From contig NZ_JABSSX010000001.1 of assembly GCF_013280495.1 (NCBI RefSeq), positions 310,001-374,000 on the forward strand: a stretch of 64,000 bases of DNA, written 5' to 3'. The notes under the pieces are model-generated. The model ran no database searches and was not told the origin of the DNA. It was given only the letters and a program-made list of their open reading frames with translations. Made by a program: the position numbers and the translations under genes. The first letter of the stretch is position 1; each line of letters opens with the position of its first letter. This document shows positions 1 through 8,876 of the stretch, piece after piece. The DNA is from Brevibacterium permense (GTDB taxonomy: Bacteria; Actinomycetota; Actinomycetes; Actinomycetales; Brevibacteriaceae).

Positions 1-207
1 GCGAACCTGGGCATTCGAGGCTCGTATCTCAACATCATCGGCGGCATGCCTCCGCTGCCACTCGGCGAAGATGCCGCAACCGTTGCTGCAGTGCTCGCCG
101 CAGGGGGAAACGTGAGACGCACCGATACCTGCCGGGTTCTCACCTCGGCCCGTCTGGAAGGACGCGCGCAGGGAGGCTTCAGCAGCTTTATGCAGAGCCT
201 TCGATGA
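1..207 (+). CDS. C-terminal fragment of an unrecognised protein
   Basis: An open frame runs in from the left edge and stops with TGA at 205-207, giving 68 residues that end in FSSFMQSLR. The piece contains a Gly/Pro stretch (IIGGMPPLPLGEDAA) and reads like a normal folded C-terminus, but I do not recognise the family. It converges on the molybdenum hydroxylase operon, whose last gene ends at 271, so it belongs to a different transcription unit. It is too short a fragment to assign any function. Confidence 0.5.
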   Translation, partial: ANLGIRGSYLNIIGGMPPLPLGEDAATVAAVLAAGGNVRRTDTCRVLTSARLEGRAQGGFSSFMQSLR

Positions 208-270
208 GACCCGACTCTGCTCACAGCACTTCAGGCCGCCTCCGGCCGAGTTGTTTCCGACAACCCAGAG

Positions 271-930
271 CTAATCGCGAGAACTGACGACTGTCAGCCT
301 GTGCAGGTCCTTGGGCACATCGACATCGGCCCCGTCGTCGAGGTCGGAGCAGTCGACGAGGTCGACGACAGCTCTGTGCGTCTCGAGCAGGTCGCGGGCA
401 CCGACGTCGCCGTGCGCGGCGGCAGCCGCCTGGCTCGTCCAGCTCTCGTCGAAGAGCACAGGGTGACCGCGGTGCAGCGACCCATTCGCATCACAGTGGC
501 CCGCAGCGGTGATCGCACGGGGACGATGGGCGGCGATGAGACGAGCGACTTCCGCCGCACAGATTCCGGGACGGTCCACAGGTGTGACCATGACGTCGGG
601 TCCGGGGCCGATCGCCTGCAGGCCGCGGCGCAGCGAGGAACCCATACCCGAAGACCAGTCAGGGTTGAACGCGACGGACACGCCGTCACACCCGGCCAGC
701 AGGCTCGCGACCTGCTCGCTGCAGGCTCCGGTGACGACTGTGACGTCCCGGCAGCCACCGTCGAGCAGGGCGAGGACCATCGACTCCACTAGAGTGAGCC
801 CATCCTCCCGCAGCAGCAGTGCCTTCGGCCCTCGGCCGAGGCGTCGCCCCGCTCCGGCGGCGAGGACGAGCCCTCTCGGGGGACCGGGGACGGGTCGTTT
901 GGGAGGAGTCGACCCGGTCTCGCCGCTCAC
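271..930 (-). CDS. MocA-like NTP transferase (molybdenum cofactor cytidylyltransferase family)
   Basis: This 219-residue protein has the MobA/MocA nucleotidyltransferase start: a GLVLAAGAGRRLGRGPKALL glycine-rich NTP-binding loop with the downstream Lys at about residues 21-40, and a later TPVDRPG segment matching the metal-binding region of the family. Family members transfer CMP (or GMP) onto molybdopterin; MocA makes the cytosine dinucleotide cofactor used by xanthine dehydrogenase-family enzymes. The GTG start overlaps the stop of the molybdenum subunit gene by 4 bp (GTGA), so it is the last gene of that operon, which supports a role in maturing that enzyme. The CMP rather than GMP assignment comes from context only. 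Confidence 0.75.
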   Translation of the reverse strand: MSGETGSTPPKRPVPGPPRGLVLAAGAGRRLGRGPKALLLREDGLTLVESMVLALLDGGCRDVTVVTGACSEQVASLLAGCDGVSVAFNPDWSSGMGSSLRRGLQAIGPGPDVMVTPVDRPGICAAEVARLIAAHRPRAITAAGHCDANGSLHRGHPVLFDESWTSQAAAAAHGDVGARDLLETHRAVVDLVDCSDLDDGADVDVPKDLHRLTVVSSRD

Positions 931-3002
931 GTCGGCAGGAACGCGTCGCCGAAGATCGGCAGATCGCGGACTCGGACTCCGGTGGCGTTGAAGGCGGCGT
1001 TCGCGATCGCGGCTGCGGCACCGACGATGCCGATCTCACCGACGCCGCGCGCGCCAAGGGGACCGGCCTGCGGGTCCTTCTCGTCGAGCCAATCTGCCTC
1101 GATGTCGGTGATGTCTGCGTTGACGGGCACGTGATACTCCGCGAGGTCGTGGTTGACTACGTGACCGAAGCGCGGGTCGAGCTCGCCCTTCTCGTGCAGA
1201 GCCATCCCGACGCCCATGGTCATGCCGCCGATGAGCTGTGAGCGTGCGGTGGTCGGGTTGACGATCCGACCGGCGGAGAACATGCCGAACATGCGCCTCA
1301 GTCGGATCTCACCGGTGGTCGGCTGGATGCGGACCTCGGCGAAATGGGCTCCGAAAGAGTGTAGGGCGAACTTCTCCGCCGCGGGATTGGCCTCGGCCTC
1401 ACCATGGGCCTCGGCGCCGATGGCAGGATCGGCTCCGTGCTCGGAACGGAGCTCCTGGGCTGCGGTGACGATCGCCGTGCTCCAACTCGCCAGTCCCGTG
1501 GACCCGCCGGCCACAGTCGCGTTCGGCAGCGCGGTGTCGCCGATTCGCAGATCTACTTGCCCGATGGGAACGCCGAGAGCGTCCGCGGCAGTCTGAGACA
1601 GGACGGTCCACGTCCCGGTGCCCAGATCGGCGGCACCGATCGAGACCTCGAAGCCTTCGGGAGTGCGGCGGATCCGCGCGACGGAGCCCGGCTGCCGACT
1701 GGCCGGGTAGGTCGCAGAGGCCACCCCCATGCCGACGAACCAGCCGTTCTCCTGCCGGGCGCGCGGCTGCGGATTCCGCTTCTCCCAACCGAAACGGTCT
1801 GCTCCTTCTCGCAGACAGTCGATGAGGCGGCGCTGGTTGAATGGCAGCCCGGTGTCCGGGTCCGTGGTCGGGTCATTGCGCACCCGCAGCTCGATGGGGT
1901 CGATTCCGGCGGCCACTGCGAGTTCGTCCATGGCGATTTCGAGTCCGACCATGCCCGAAGCCTCGCCGGGAGCACGCATCCAGGAGGGCACCGGCACGTC
2001 GAGCGGAACCACTCGCTGGGTGAGGCGGCGGTTGTCGCCTGCGTACATCATGCGGCCCGGCTTCGTCGACTCCTCGGGGAACTCCTTGGTCTGCGAGGAC
2101 ATGGAGATCGCATCATAAGCGAAGGCCGTGAGCGTGCCGTCGGTTCGCGCGCCCAGACGGATGTGCTGCAGGGTCGGAGCTCGATAGCCGGTGATCGAGA
2201 ACATCTGCTGCCGGGTCACGGCATATTTCACGGGTCGACCCGGCACCGCCTGTGCCGCGAGGGCAGTGAGCATCATATCCGCGTGGGGGAGGCCCTTGGA
2301 GCCGAAGCCGCCGCCGACGTGCGGGGAGATGATGCGGATCTTCTCCTGCTCCACCCCGAGGATCGGCGCCAATGTCGCGCGTGCGGGGTGCACGCCCTGC
2401 GTCGAGGTCCACAGGGTCAGTTCGTCTCCGTCCCGAAGGGCGACGGTGGTATGCGGTTCCATGGGATTGTTGTGCTCCATGGGGGTGCTGTAGCGCTCAT
2501 CAATGGATACGGCCGCCTCAGCGAGGGCTGTGTCGACATTGCCTGTGCGCACATCATCCCCGCTGCCGGACTCCGGTTCCCGGGAAGCAGGGTGATCCTC
2601 GCGCAGCTCGACGTCGTGATCGTCCTGCGCATAGGTGATCTCGATGAGGCTCGCCGCGTGGCGGGCCTGCTCGGGGGTGGTGGCGATGACGGCACCGAGG
2701 TACTGGCCTCGGAATCCGATCTCAGCAGAGCGCAGGATCGCGAGCTCACCGTCATCCGTGTCCGCCAGCTCGGGGGCGTTGTCGTGGGTGAGCACATGCA
2801 CCACCCCCTCCGCAGCTTCGGCTGCGGAAGGGTCGATGTGCGCTGCCTGCCCACGGGCGATCTTCGCCTGCAACGGGTAGAGGAAGAGCGGATCGTCGAA
2901 GGGGTGCTCGTAGGCGTAGGGGGCGAGGCCGCGGACCTTGGCCGGGCCGTCGAGGCGGGCCTGATGGGTACCGACGGCTGTGGTCGTGAGCAGGTCACTC
3001 AT
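927..3002 (-). CDS. Xanthine dehydrogenase-family molybdopterin-binding subunit (PaoC-like)
   Basis: The 691-residue product is the large catalytic subunit of a three-subunit molybdenum hydroxylase. It starts with the aldehyde oxidase/xanthine dehydrogenase a/b hammerhead-like region (residues about 20-130), followed by the molybdopterin-binding domain with the glycine-rich SPHVGGGFGSKG motif near residue 230. The C-terminal GARGVGEIGIVGAAAA segment carries the Glu that acts as catalytic base in this family. The length is close to E. coli PaoC. The ATG start overlaps the FAD-subunit stop by 8 bp. Substrate (aldehyde, purine or other N-heterocycle) cannot be read from the sequence; the unusual FAD subunit upstream points toward the PaoABC aldehyde oxidase type rather than a true xanthine dehydrogenase. 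Confidence 0.85.
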   Translation of the reverse strand: MSDLLTTTAVGTHQARLDGPAKVRGLAPYAYEHPFDDPLFLYPLQAKIARGQAAHIDPSAAEAAEGVVHVLTHDNAPELADTDDGELAILRSAEIGFRGQYLGAVIATTPEQARHAASLIEITYAQDDHDVELREDHPASREPESGSGDDVRTGNVDTALAEAAVSIDERYSTPMEHNNPMEPHTTVALRDGDELTLWTSTQGVHPARATLAPILGVEQEKIRIISPHVGGGFGSKGLPHADMMLTALAAQAVPGRPVKYAVTRQQMFSITGYRAPTLQHIRLGARTDGTLTAFAYDAISMSSQTKEFPEESTKPGRMMYAGDNRRLTQRVVPLDVPVPSWMRAPGEASGMVGLEIAMDELAVAAGIDPIELRVRNDPTTDPDTGLPFNQRRLIDCLREGADRFGWEKRNPQPRARQENGWFVGMGVASATYPASRQPGSVARIRRTPEGFEVSIGAADLGTGTWTVLSQTAADALGVPIGQVDLRIGDTALPNATVAGGSTGLASWSTAIVTAAQELRSEHGADPAIGAEAHGEAEANPAAEKFALHSFGAHFAEVRIQPTTGEIRLRRMFGMFSAGRIVNPTTARSQLIGGMTMGVGMALHEKGELDPRFGHVVNHDLAEYHVPVNADITDIEADWLDEKDPQAGPLGARGVGEIGIVGAAAAIANAAFNATGVRVRDLPIFGDAFLPT

Positions 3003-4029
3003 GGGTGTCCTCCGTGGTCGATTCCGGCAGAGCTTCCGGGACTCCGGTGAGCTCGGCGAGCACGCTGCTGATCGCTCCGCGTGTCATCGGCACCTTGAAG
3101 CGGTTGCCGTCGAGGGGTTCCGCCGCCTCGAGCTCGGCGTCGGCTGCTGCCAGGAACGTCTCGGCAGTCGGTTCCGCCCCCCGCAGCACCGCCTCGGCGG
3201 CGCGGGCACGCCAGGGTTTGTGGGCGACGCCCCCGAGGGCGATCGCGGCTTCACGGATGACCGGCGCGTGCCCTGCGGTGTCGACGTCGACCCGGGCCGC
3301 GACGGAGACGAGAGCAAAGGCGTAGGAGGCGCGGTCGCGGATCTTCCGGTACGTCGAGGCGCCGGGCCGCGGGGGAGGGAGCTCGAGTGCCGTGATGAGT
3401 TCGCCATGCTCGAGGACTGTGTCCTGCTCAGGGCGATCCCCGGGCAGCCGGTGAAGCTCGGTGACCGAGATCCGGCGCTCACCGGTCGCACCGAGGACGA
3501 CGACCGTGGCATCGAGTGCGGTCAGAGCGACGGCCATATCGGAGGGATGCGTGGCCACGCAGTCCGCTGAGGCACCGAGGATCGCGTGGTAGCGGGTGTA
3601 GCCGCCGATGGCCGAGCAGCCCGCACCGGGCTCGCGTTTGTTGCAGGGGGTCGAGGTGTCCTGGAAGTACACGCACCGGGTGCGCTGCAGCAGATTCCCG
3701 CCCATCGTGGCCGCGTTGCGCAGCTGACCGGAGGCACCGGAGAGCAGGGCACGTGCGAGCAACGGGTAGTCGCGTCGGATGCGCGGGTCGGCGGCGGCGT
3801 CGCTGTTGCGCACCATCGCACCGATCCGCAGGCCCCCGTCGTCGAGTGCCTCGACCTCCGTGAGCTCGAGACGATTGATGTCGACGACGAGATCCGGTTC
3901 TGCGACGCCCAGTTTGAGGTGATCGACGAGGTTCGTACCTCCGGCCAGGAACACCGCATCGGGACGATCGGTGACAGTCGAGACGGCTCCGGCGGCATCG
4001 GCGGCGCGTTCGTAGTCGAAGGGATTCAT
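2995..4029 (-). CDS. FAD-binding subunit of molybdenum hydroxylase (PaoB-like, probable extra [4Fe-4S])
   Basis: This 344-residue protein has the FAD_binding_5 signature (FLAGGTNLVDHLKLGV near residues 28-43) and the MGGNLLQ flavin-contact loop. Between those and the C-terminal CO dehydrogenase flavoprotein domain lies a segment with four cysteines (RTRC, STPCNKR, GAGC, SADC) at about residues 118-160. In E. coli PaoB an equivalent insertion binds a [4Fe-4S] cluster, so this subunit probably does too. It passes electrons from the Fe-S subunit to FAD. The start overlaps the Fe-S subunit stop by 4 bp (ATGA), consistent with translational coupling. Confidence 0.85.
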   Translation of the reverse strand: MNPFDYERAADAAGAVSTVTDRPDAVFLAGGTNLVDHLKLGVAEPDLVVDINRLELTEVEALDDGGLRIGAMVRNSDAAADPRIRRDYPLLARALLSGASGQLRNAATMGGNLLQRTRCVYFQDTSTPCNKREPGAGCSAIGGYTRYHAILGASADCVATHPSDMAVALTALDATVVVLGATGERRISVTELHRLPGDRPEQDTVLEHGELITALELPPPRPGASTYRKIRDRASYAFALVSVAARVDVDTAGHAPVIREAAIALGGVAHKPWRARAAEAVLRGAEPTAETFLAAADAELEAAEPLDGNRFKVPMTRGAISSVLAELTGVPEALPESTTEDTHE

Positions 4030-4538
4030 CGTGACTCCTCTGCGGCTCGGCTCACGGCCGTGACGATGTTGACATAGGCTCCGCAGCGGCAGAGGTTGCC
4101 GCTCATTCGCTCACGGATCTCCTCCTCGGACAGCTCCACGGGCCCTTCGAGGTCATCGGTGACCACGCTCGGAGCGCCGTCGGCGGCCTCGGCCAGCATG
4201 CCTGCGGCCGAACAGACTTGGCCCGGGGTGCAGTACCCGCACTGGAACGCGTCGTGGGCGAGGAACGCCCGTTGCAGAGTGGAGAATTCACCCTCGGGGG
4301 CCAGACCGTCGGCGGTCGTGACCTCGGCGCCGTCGTGGGTGAGCGCGAGCGCCAGGCAGGAGTTGAGTCGACGACCGTCGACGAGGACGGTGCAGGCCCC
4401 GCATTGGCCGTGGTCGCAGCCCTTCTTCGCGGACATCACCCCCAACCGGTCCCGCAGCGCATCGAGAAGAGTGGTTCTGGAATCCACGACCAGAGTGTGC
4501 TCCTGGCCGTCGACGGTGAGGTGCAACGAATGTCCCAT
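4026..4538 (-). CDS. 2Fe-2S iron-sulfur subunit of molybdenum hydroxylase
   Basis: The 170-residue product is a two-domain ferredoxin-like subunit. Residues about 1-75 hold a plant-type [2Fe-2S] site (CDHGQCGACTV plus a later Cys), and the C-terminal helical domain holds the second cluster with CGYCTPGQ and NLCRCGAY. I set the start at the second in-frame ATG (4538) because it has a GGAGG ribosome-binding site 6-7 nt upstream; the upstream ATG at 4559 has none. Unlike E. coli PaoA there is no Tat signal, so the complex is probably cytoplasmic. It is the first gene of the operon; its promoter must lie in the 181-bp gap shared with ligD. Confidence 0.85.
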   Translation of the reverse strand: MGHSLHLTVDGQEHTLVVDSRTTLLDALRDRLGVMSAKKGCDHGQCGACTVLVDGRRLNSCLALALTHDGAEVTTADGLAPEGEFSTLQRAFLAHDAFQCGYCTPGQVCSAAGMLAEAADGAPSVVTDDLEGPVELSEEEIRERMSGNLCRCGAYVNIVTAVSRAAEESR

Positions 4539-4719
4539 GTGAGAGCCTCCAGACAGCATGGTCGACGTCTGTCAAACCTAACCCCGTTCGGAAGCCGCGA
4601 CAAGGGGGTTCACCGGCGCCGAGGGCGTTCGGGGCCCCGCACCCCCTGTTGCGCATGATCGGCGCGAAGTACGGTGAAAGGACTATTCCGCACGTACGGT
4701 GCACGCGAGGAGGTGCTCA

Positions 4720-7278
4720 GTGGCAGGTCACGAGCAGAAGGTCACGGTCGAGGGCCATCGACTGACATTGAGCAATCTGGACAAAGTCCTCTACCCGGAG
4801 ACCGGCACGACGAAGGGCGAGATCCTCGACTACTGCGCCAGGATCGCCCCGCACCTCATCCGCCATGCCCGCGACCGAATCGCCACGCGCAAACGATGGG
4901 TCGACGGCGTCGGCACTCCCGATGACCCCGGAGATGTGTTCTTCGAGAAGAACCTCCCGGACTCCGCACCGTCGTGGATCCGAACACGGGCGATCCGGCA
5001 CTCCACCGGCACCAAACGCTATCCCCTGGTCAACGATCTCGCGACCCTGACCTATCTCACGCAGATGGCCGCGCTCGAGATCCATGTGCCCCAGTGGAGG
5101 GTGAGCGCCGGAGCGAAGGACCCCGGCACAATCGACGCGGAGACCCGCTGCCCCGACCGCATGGTCTTCGACCTGGACCCGGGCCCCGGACGCGGCCTCG
5201 CCGACTGCATCGAGGTGGCCCAGCTCGTGCGCGAACTGCTCGAGGGCATGGACCTGGAGGTCTACCCGGTGACCAGCGGATCGAAAGGCGTCCACCTGTA
5301 TGCGCCGCTGGACGGGTCGGTGAGCTCGCAGCAGGTCTCCGACGTCGCCCATGAGCTCGCCCGCAGCCTGGAGGCCGACCACACGAAGCTCATCGTCTCT
5401 GCGATGAAGAAGACGCTGCGGGAGAACAAGGTCCTCATCGACTGGTCGCAGAACTCGGCGTCGAAGACCACGGTGGCTCCGTATTCTCTGCGCGGACGCT
5501 TCACCCCCTTGGTCGCCGCACCGCGCGGGTGGGACGAATTCGACGACCCGGCCGCCGTCGAGCAGGTGCGCTTCGAGGAGGTTCTCGACCGGATTGACGA
5601 TGCCGGGGACCCCCTCGAACCCCTCGCCGAGGCGGCCGGAGGAACCGCTTCTGCCCCGGAGTCCGGGGCCGATTCGGAGTCCGGGGCCGACCCGAAGTCG
5701 GACGATGCCCCGAAAGCCGAGCGCGACCGACTGGTGGCCTACCGGTCCAAACGGGATCCGAAACGCACGAGCGAACCCGTGCCAGCGAAACAGGGGACGA
5801 GCGGGGACGAGCTGACCTTCGTCATCCAGGAACACCATGCGAGGAGCCTCCACTGGGACTTCCGACTCGAACACGATGGGGTATTGGTGTCCTGGGCGTT
5901 GCCGAAGGGACCGCCGACGAAGCCGAAGGAGAACCACCTGGCGGTCCAGACCGAGGATCACCCCCTCGAATACGGCAGTTTCGAAGGCACGATCCCGAAA
6001 GGGGAGTACGGGGCCGGCGACGTCGAGATCTGGGACGCAGGCACCATCGAGGTCGAGAAGTGGCAAGAAGGCAAGGAGATCATCGCGGTCCTCCACGGGC
6101 GCGAGGACGGCGGTCTCGGGGGAGTGCGGCGGTTCGCCCTGTTCAACACCGGGGACCACGGACCGAACAAGGAGCCCGAGAAGAACTGGATGATCCACCT
6201 CATGGAGGACGAGCCAAAGAAGCAGTCGGCGGCAGCGGACGACTCATCGAAGAAGGGTACGCCGACCGGGCGTACCTCCAAGAAGCGAGCCGCGAAGAAG
6301 GAGGCTCTGCCGGCGGATCTGGCTCCGATGCTCGCGAGCATCGGCGACATCGGCTCCCTCCGGCGGGAGGCCGAGGACTGGGCCTTCGAGATGAAATGGG
6401 ACGGCATCCGTGCCCTGGCGAAGGTGGCGCCCGGTGACGGGGAGCGCACCGGCAGCATCGAGCTGACCAGTCGCAACGGTCATGACATGACGAACACGTA
6501 CCCCGAGCTTCACGAACTGGTCGAGTGCATCGATGTCGACTGCATCCTCGACGGTGAGATCGTCGCCCTCGGGCAGGGCAGCAGACCGGACTTCGGACGC
6601 CTCCAGCGCAGAATGGGGCTGAGCCGGGACAGCGATATCGAGCGGGAACAGCGACGCACCCCTGTCTACCTCATGCTCTTCGACGTCCTCCACGCGGACG
6701 GATCGTCGTTGCTGCGCACCCCCTATACGGAACGGCGCGCACGTCTGTTCGAACTCGTGACCGAGAGCGAGCACATCCATGTGCCCGAGGCCTTCGAAGG
6801 AAGCGTCGACGCCGCCTTCGAATCCAGCCGGAAGCTTCGACTCGAAGGAGTGCTGGCGAAGCGGACCGACAGCGTCTACATCCCCGGAAAGCGCACCCGC
6901 ACCTGGGCCAAGCTCAAGCACGCCTCGACCCGCGATGTCATCATCGTCGGCTGGCGGACCGGAGAAGGAGAACGCTCATCCAGCTTCGCCTCGCTATTGG
7001 TCGCCGCCCATGACGACGAAGGGCTCCACTACCTCGGTCGCGTGGGCACCGGGTTCGACGAGGCGGCCCTGCGGAGTCTGCGCTCCAGCCTCGATCGCCG
7101 GTCGCGGAAGACGCCGGCGCTCACCGTGCCGGCCGACGAGTCGCGAGATGCCCACTGGGTGCGACCCGACCTCGTCGGGGAGGTCCGGTTCTCTGGCCTG
7201 ACCGAGGCCGGACGCCTGCGGCACCCGGTCTGGCGCGGCCTGCGCTCCGACATCGACGCAGAGGACGTCCGAGTCTGA
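4720..7278 (+). CDS. ligD: LigD: ATP-dependent DNA ligase with polymerase and 3'-phosphoesterase domains
   Basis: The 852-residue protein has the domain order polymerase, phosphoesterase, ligase, as in mycobacterial LigD. The primase-like polymerase domain (about 1-290) includes the DLDP metal-binding pair at D151/D153. A low-complexity acidic linker (about 305-345) leads to the 3'-phosphoesterase domain (about 360-510) with the HHARSLHWDFRLEHDG and KGEYGAGDVEIWD motifs. The ligase domain follows, with nucleophile Lys559 in EMKWDG. LigD works with Ku in non-homologous end joining; no Ku gene is in the window. The GTG start at 4720 was preferred over 4699 because AGGAGG lies 6 nt upstream of it. 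Confidence 0.92.
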   Translation: MAGHEQKVTVEGHRLTLSNLDKVLYPETGTTKGEILDYCARIAPHLIRHARDRIATRKRWVDGVGTPDDPGDVFFEKNLPDSAPSWIRTRAIRHSTGTKRYPLVNDLATLTYLTQMAALEIHVPQWRVSAGAKDPGTIDAETRCPDRMVFDLDPGPGRGLADCIEVAQLVRELLEGMDLEVYPVTSGSKGVHLYAPLDGSVSSQQVSDVAHELARSLEADHTKLIVSAMKKTLRENKVLIDWSQNSASKTTVAPYSLRGRFTPLVAAPRGWDEFDDPAAVEQVRFEEVLDRIDDAGDPLEPLAEAAGGTASAPESGADSESGADPKSDDAPKAERDRLVAYRSKRDPKRTSEPVPAKQGTSGDELTFVIQEHHARSLHWDFRLEHDGVLVSWALPKGPPTKPKENHLAVQTEDHPLEYGSFEGTIPKGEYGAGDVEIWDAGTIEVEKWQEGKEIIAVLHGREDGGLGGVRRFALFNTGDHGPNKEPEKNWMIHLMEDEPKKQSAAADDSSKKGTPTGRTSKKRAAKKEALPADLAPMLASIGDIGSLRREAEDWAFEMKWDGIRALAKVAPGDGERTGSIELTSRNGHDMTNTYPELHELVECIDVDCILDGEIVALGQGSRPDFGRLQRRMGLSRDSDIEREQRRTPVYLMLFDVLHADGSSLLRTPYTERRARLFELVTESEHIHVPEAFEGSVDAAFESSRKLRLEGVLAKRTDSVYIPGKRTRTWAKLKHASTRDVIIVGWRTGEGERSSSFASLLVAAHDDEGLHYLGRVGTGFDEAALRSLRSSLDRRSRKTPALTVPADESRDAHWVRPDLVGEVRFSGLTEAGRLRHPVWRGLRSDIDAEDVRV

Positions 7279-7517
7279 ACCAGTCGACGCTGATTCTGCT
7301 CCGATCCTCATGGACCTTTCGTCACGCACGTGCCGAGGAGCAGAGCCACGAGGAAGGCCACGACCACCCGGTCGATGGCATTTCGATGCGGGTTACGCAC
7401 TTCGGGCATGCCATTGACTCCGAATGAGCTCTGCCGTTGTCGTCCTATGCTCAACAGTAGAGGTGTGTCTGACCATCTGCTCCGTCATCGCTGACAGCAG
7501 ATCGGCACGCGGCTGGC

Positions 7518-8027
7518 TCAAGGGCGGATTGCCCGTTCCTCGGCGCTGTGTCCGGGGGTGAGGTCTCCCAGTTGCGAAGGGCGCAGCGATGCGAAGCCGC
7601 CCGTCGTCTCGGTCGCGATCACACGTGCAGTGAGGCAGACGTGATCGCTCCCGTCGTCGAGCATCGCGATGCGTTCGACGATGAGACGGTTGGGCAGGTC
7701 CTCGAGCAGCGGCACCCCGTCCTCGGTGACGGTGAAGTCAAAACCGGCGAATTTGTCCGTCTCCATTCCGGAAAGTGATCCGAAGTGCCGTGCCGACTCG
7801 CGGTCGACGTCGGTGAGGAAGTGCACCGCGAAGCGCTCGGAACGCAGCGCCACCCGGTAGGTGTGGTTGGCCTTCGACAGCCAGAAGCAGTAGTGCTCCG
7901 GATCGATGCTCGCCTGGGAATGGAATCCGACTAGGCATCCGGCACGTTCGCCCTCCGCCGAGGTGGTGACGACGATGAGCGGGGAATCGACCGAACCCAT
8001 GAGGTCGTCGAGCCCGGAGGTGCTCAT
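7518..8027 (-). CDS. Flavin reductase family protein (FMN-binding split barrel)
   Basis: The 169-residue product resembles short-chain flavin reductases: an N-terminal beta strand entering TSAEGERAGCLVGFHSQASI, where the family binds flavin, then PEHYCFWLSKANHTY and a FAVHFLTD strand. Such proteins reduce FMN or FAD with NAD(P)H, or supply reduced flavin to a partner monooxygenase. It overlaps the upstream reductase gene by 4 bp (ATGA), so the two are translated together. The partner enzyme is not known; the neighbour is RibD-like, not a monooxygenase. A 239-bp gap to ligD shows no gene that I can support. Confidence 0.75.
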   Translation of the reverse strand: MSTSGLDDLMGSVDSPLIVVTTSAEGERAGCLVGFHSQASIDPEHYCFWLSKANHTYRVALRSERFAVHFLTDVDRESARHFGSLSGMETDKFAGFDFTVTEDGVPLLEDLPNRLIVERIAMLDDGSDHVCLTARVIATETTGGFASLRPSQLGDLTPGHSAEERAIRP

Positions 8028-8785
8028 TTTCGTCCCTCCGCCGCCGGCTTCGCTTCGTATCGGAGGAAGAGAGTGTCATCGGCGACCATCGTCGACTTCA
8101 GCGAGAACTGTGCGATGCCGGCTCCCGGCGGCGCGACGCTGACGGGCAGCGCATCGCCGCCCATCATCGGTGAGATCGACAGGCACAGCTCGTCGAGGCG
8201 GTCTGCGGCGACGAGCTCCCCGAGCCACCGGGGTCCGCCTTCGCACAGGACGACTTGGTAGCCGAGACCGGCAAGGGCCTGCAGAGCGGCGGCTGGTTCG
8301 ACCCGCTCCTCGCCGGCGATGATGACCGTGGCCGCCTGTTCGGCGGCCGCCAGCCGCTCCGGATCGGCCTTTGCGCACGTGATGACGATGGTGCGCGCGT
8401 GCTCCGGTGCTGCGGTGAAGACCTGTGACGACCAGTCGAGGTCGAGGCTGCGACTGACTACCGCCACGGGTGGCATCTCGGACTGTCCCCGTGTTTGACG
8501 CTGCGCTCGGGCGGACTCGCTCAGCCGCATCGGCGCGTAGCCTTCGCTGCGCACTGTCTGCGCGCCGACCATGACGACATCGGCGATCTGTCGCATCCGT
8601 CGGAACAGGTCCTGATCGGGTTCTGTCGACAGAGCACCGACGCGTCCGTGAATGGCAGCGGTTCCGTCGAGACCGGCGACCATATGACCGGTCACCCAGC
8701 ATTCGTGCCGCGGCTGGGTGCGGTCGACCTCGAGATAGGGTGTCAGCGGGTCCGGGATCGGGGTGCCGCGTTCGAGAGGCTCCAT
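8024..8785 (-). CDS. Pyrimidine reductase family protein (RibD C-terminal domain)
   Basis: The 253-residue protein matches the RibD_C/dihydrofolate-reductase-like fold: VTGHMVAGLDGTAAIHGRVG near the N-terminus, the DVVMVGAQTVRSEGYAPMR stretch about residue 90, and the VVLCEGGPRWLGELVAADRLDE stretch near residue 185. True RibD reductases reduce the ribosyl side chain of a riboflavin precursor with NADPH. This stand-alone copy lacks the deaminase domain and is not in a riboflavin operon, so its substrate is uncertain. It is the first gene of a two-gene unit with the flavin reductase. Confidence 0.78.
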   Translation of the reverse strand: MEPLERGTPIPDPLTPYLEVDRTQPRHECWVTGHMVAGLDGTAAIHGRVGALSTEPDQDLFRRMRQIADVVMVGAQTVRSEGYAPMRLSESARAQRQTRGQSEMPPVAVVSRSLDLDWSSQVFTAAPEHARTIVITCAKADPERLAAAEQAATVIIAGEERVEPAAALQALAGLGYQVVLCEGGPRWLGELVAADRLDELCLSISPMMGGDALPVSVAPPGAGIAQFSLKSTMVADDTLFLRYEAKPAAEGRK

Positions 8786-8876
8786 TCGTGCAGTCTACTC
8801 AACGTCGCGGGCACTCGCGGCGGTGATTTTGCGACCCTCTCCCGGATCCCGCTGTTTGATCATCGGTGCGAGGAAC

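Noticed and set aside
1404..3050. 548-residue open frame on the plus strand
   Set aside because: It is antisense to the molybdenum subunit gene, has shadow-type Arg/Gly/Val composition and no recognisable domain.
4717..6198. 493-residue minus-strand frame
   Set aside because: Antisense to ligD, which has full domain motifs; the frame is a high-GC shadow.
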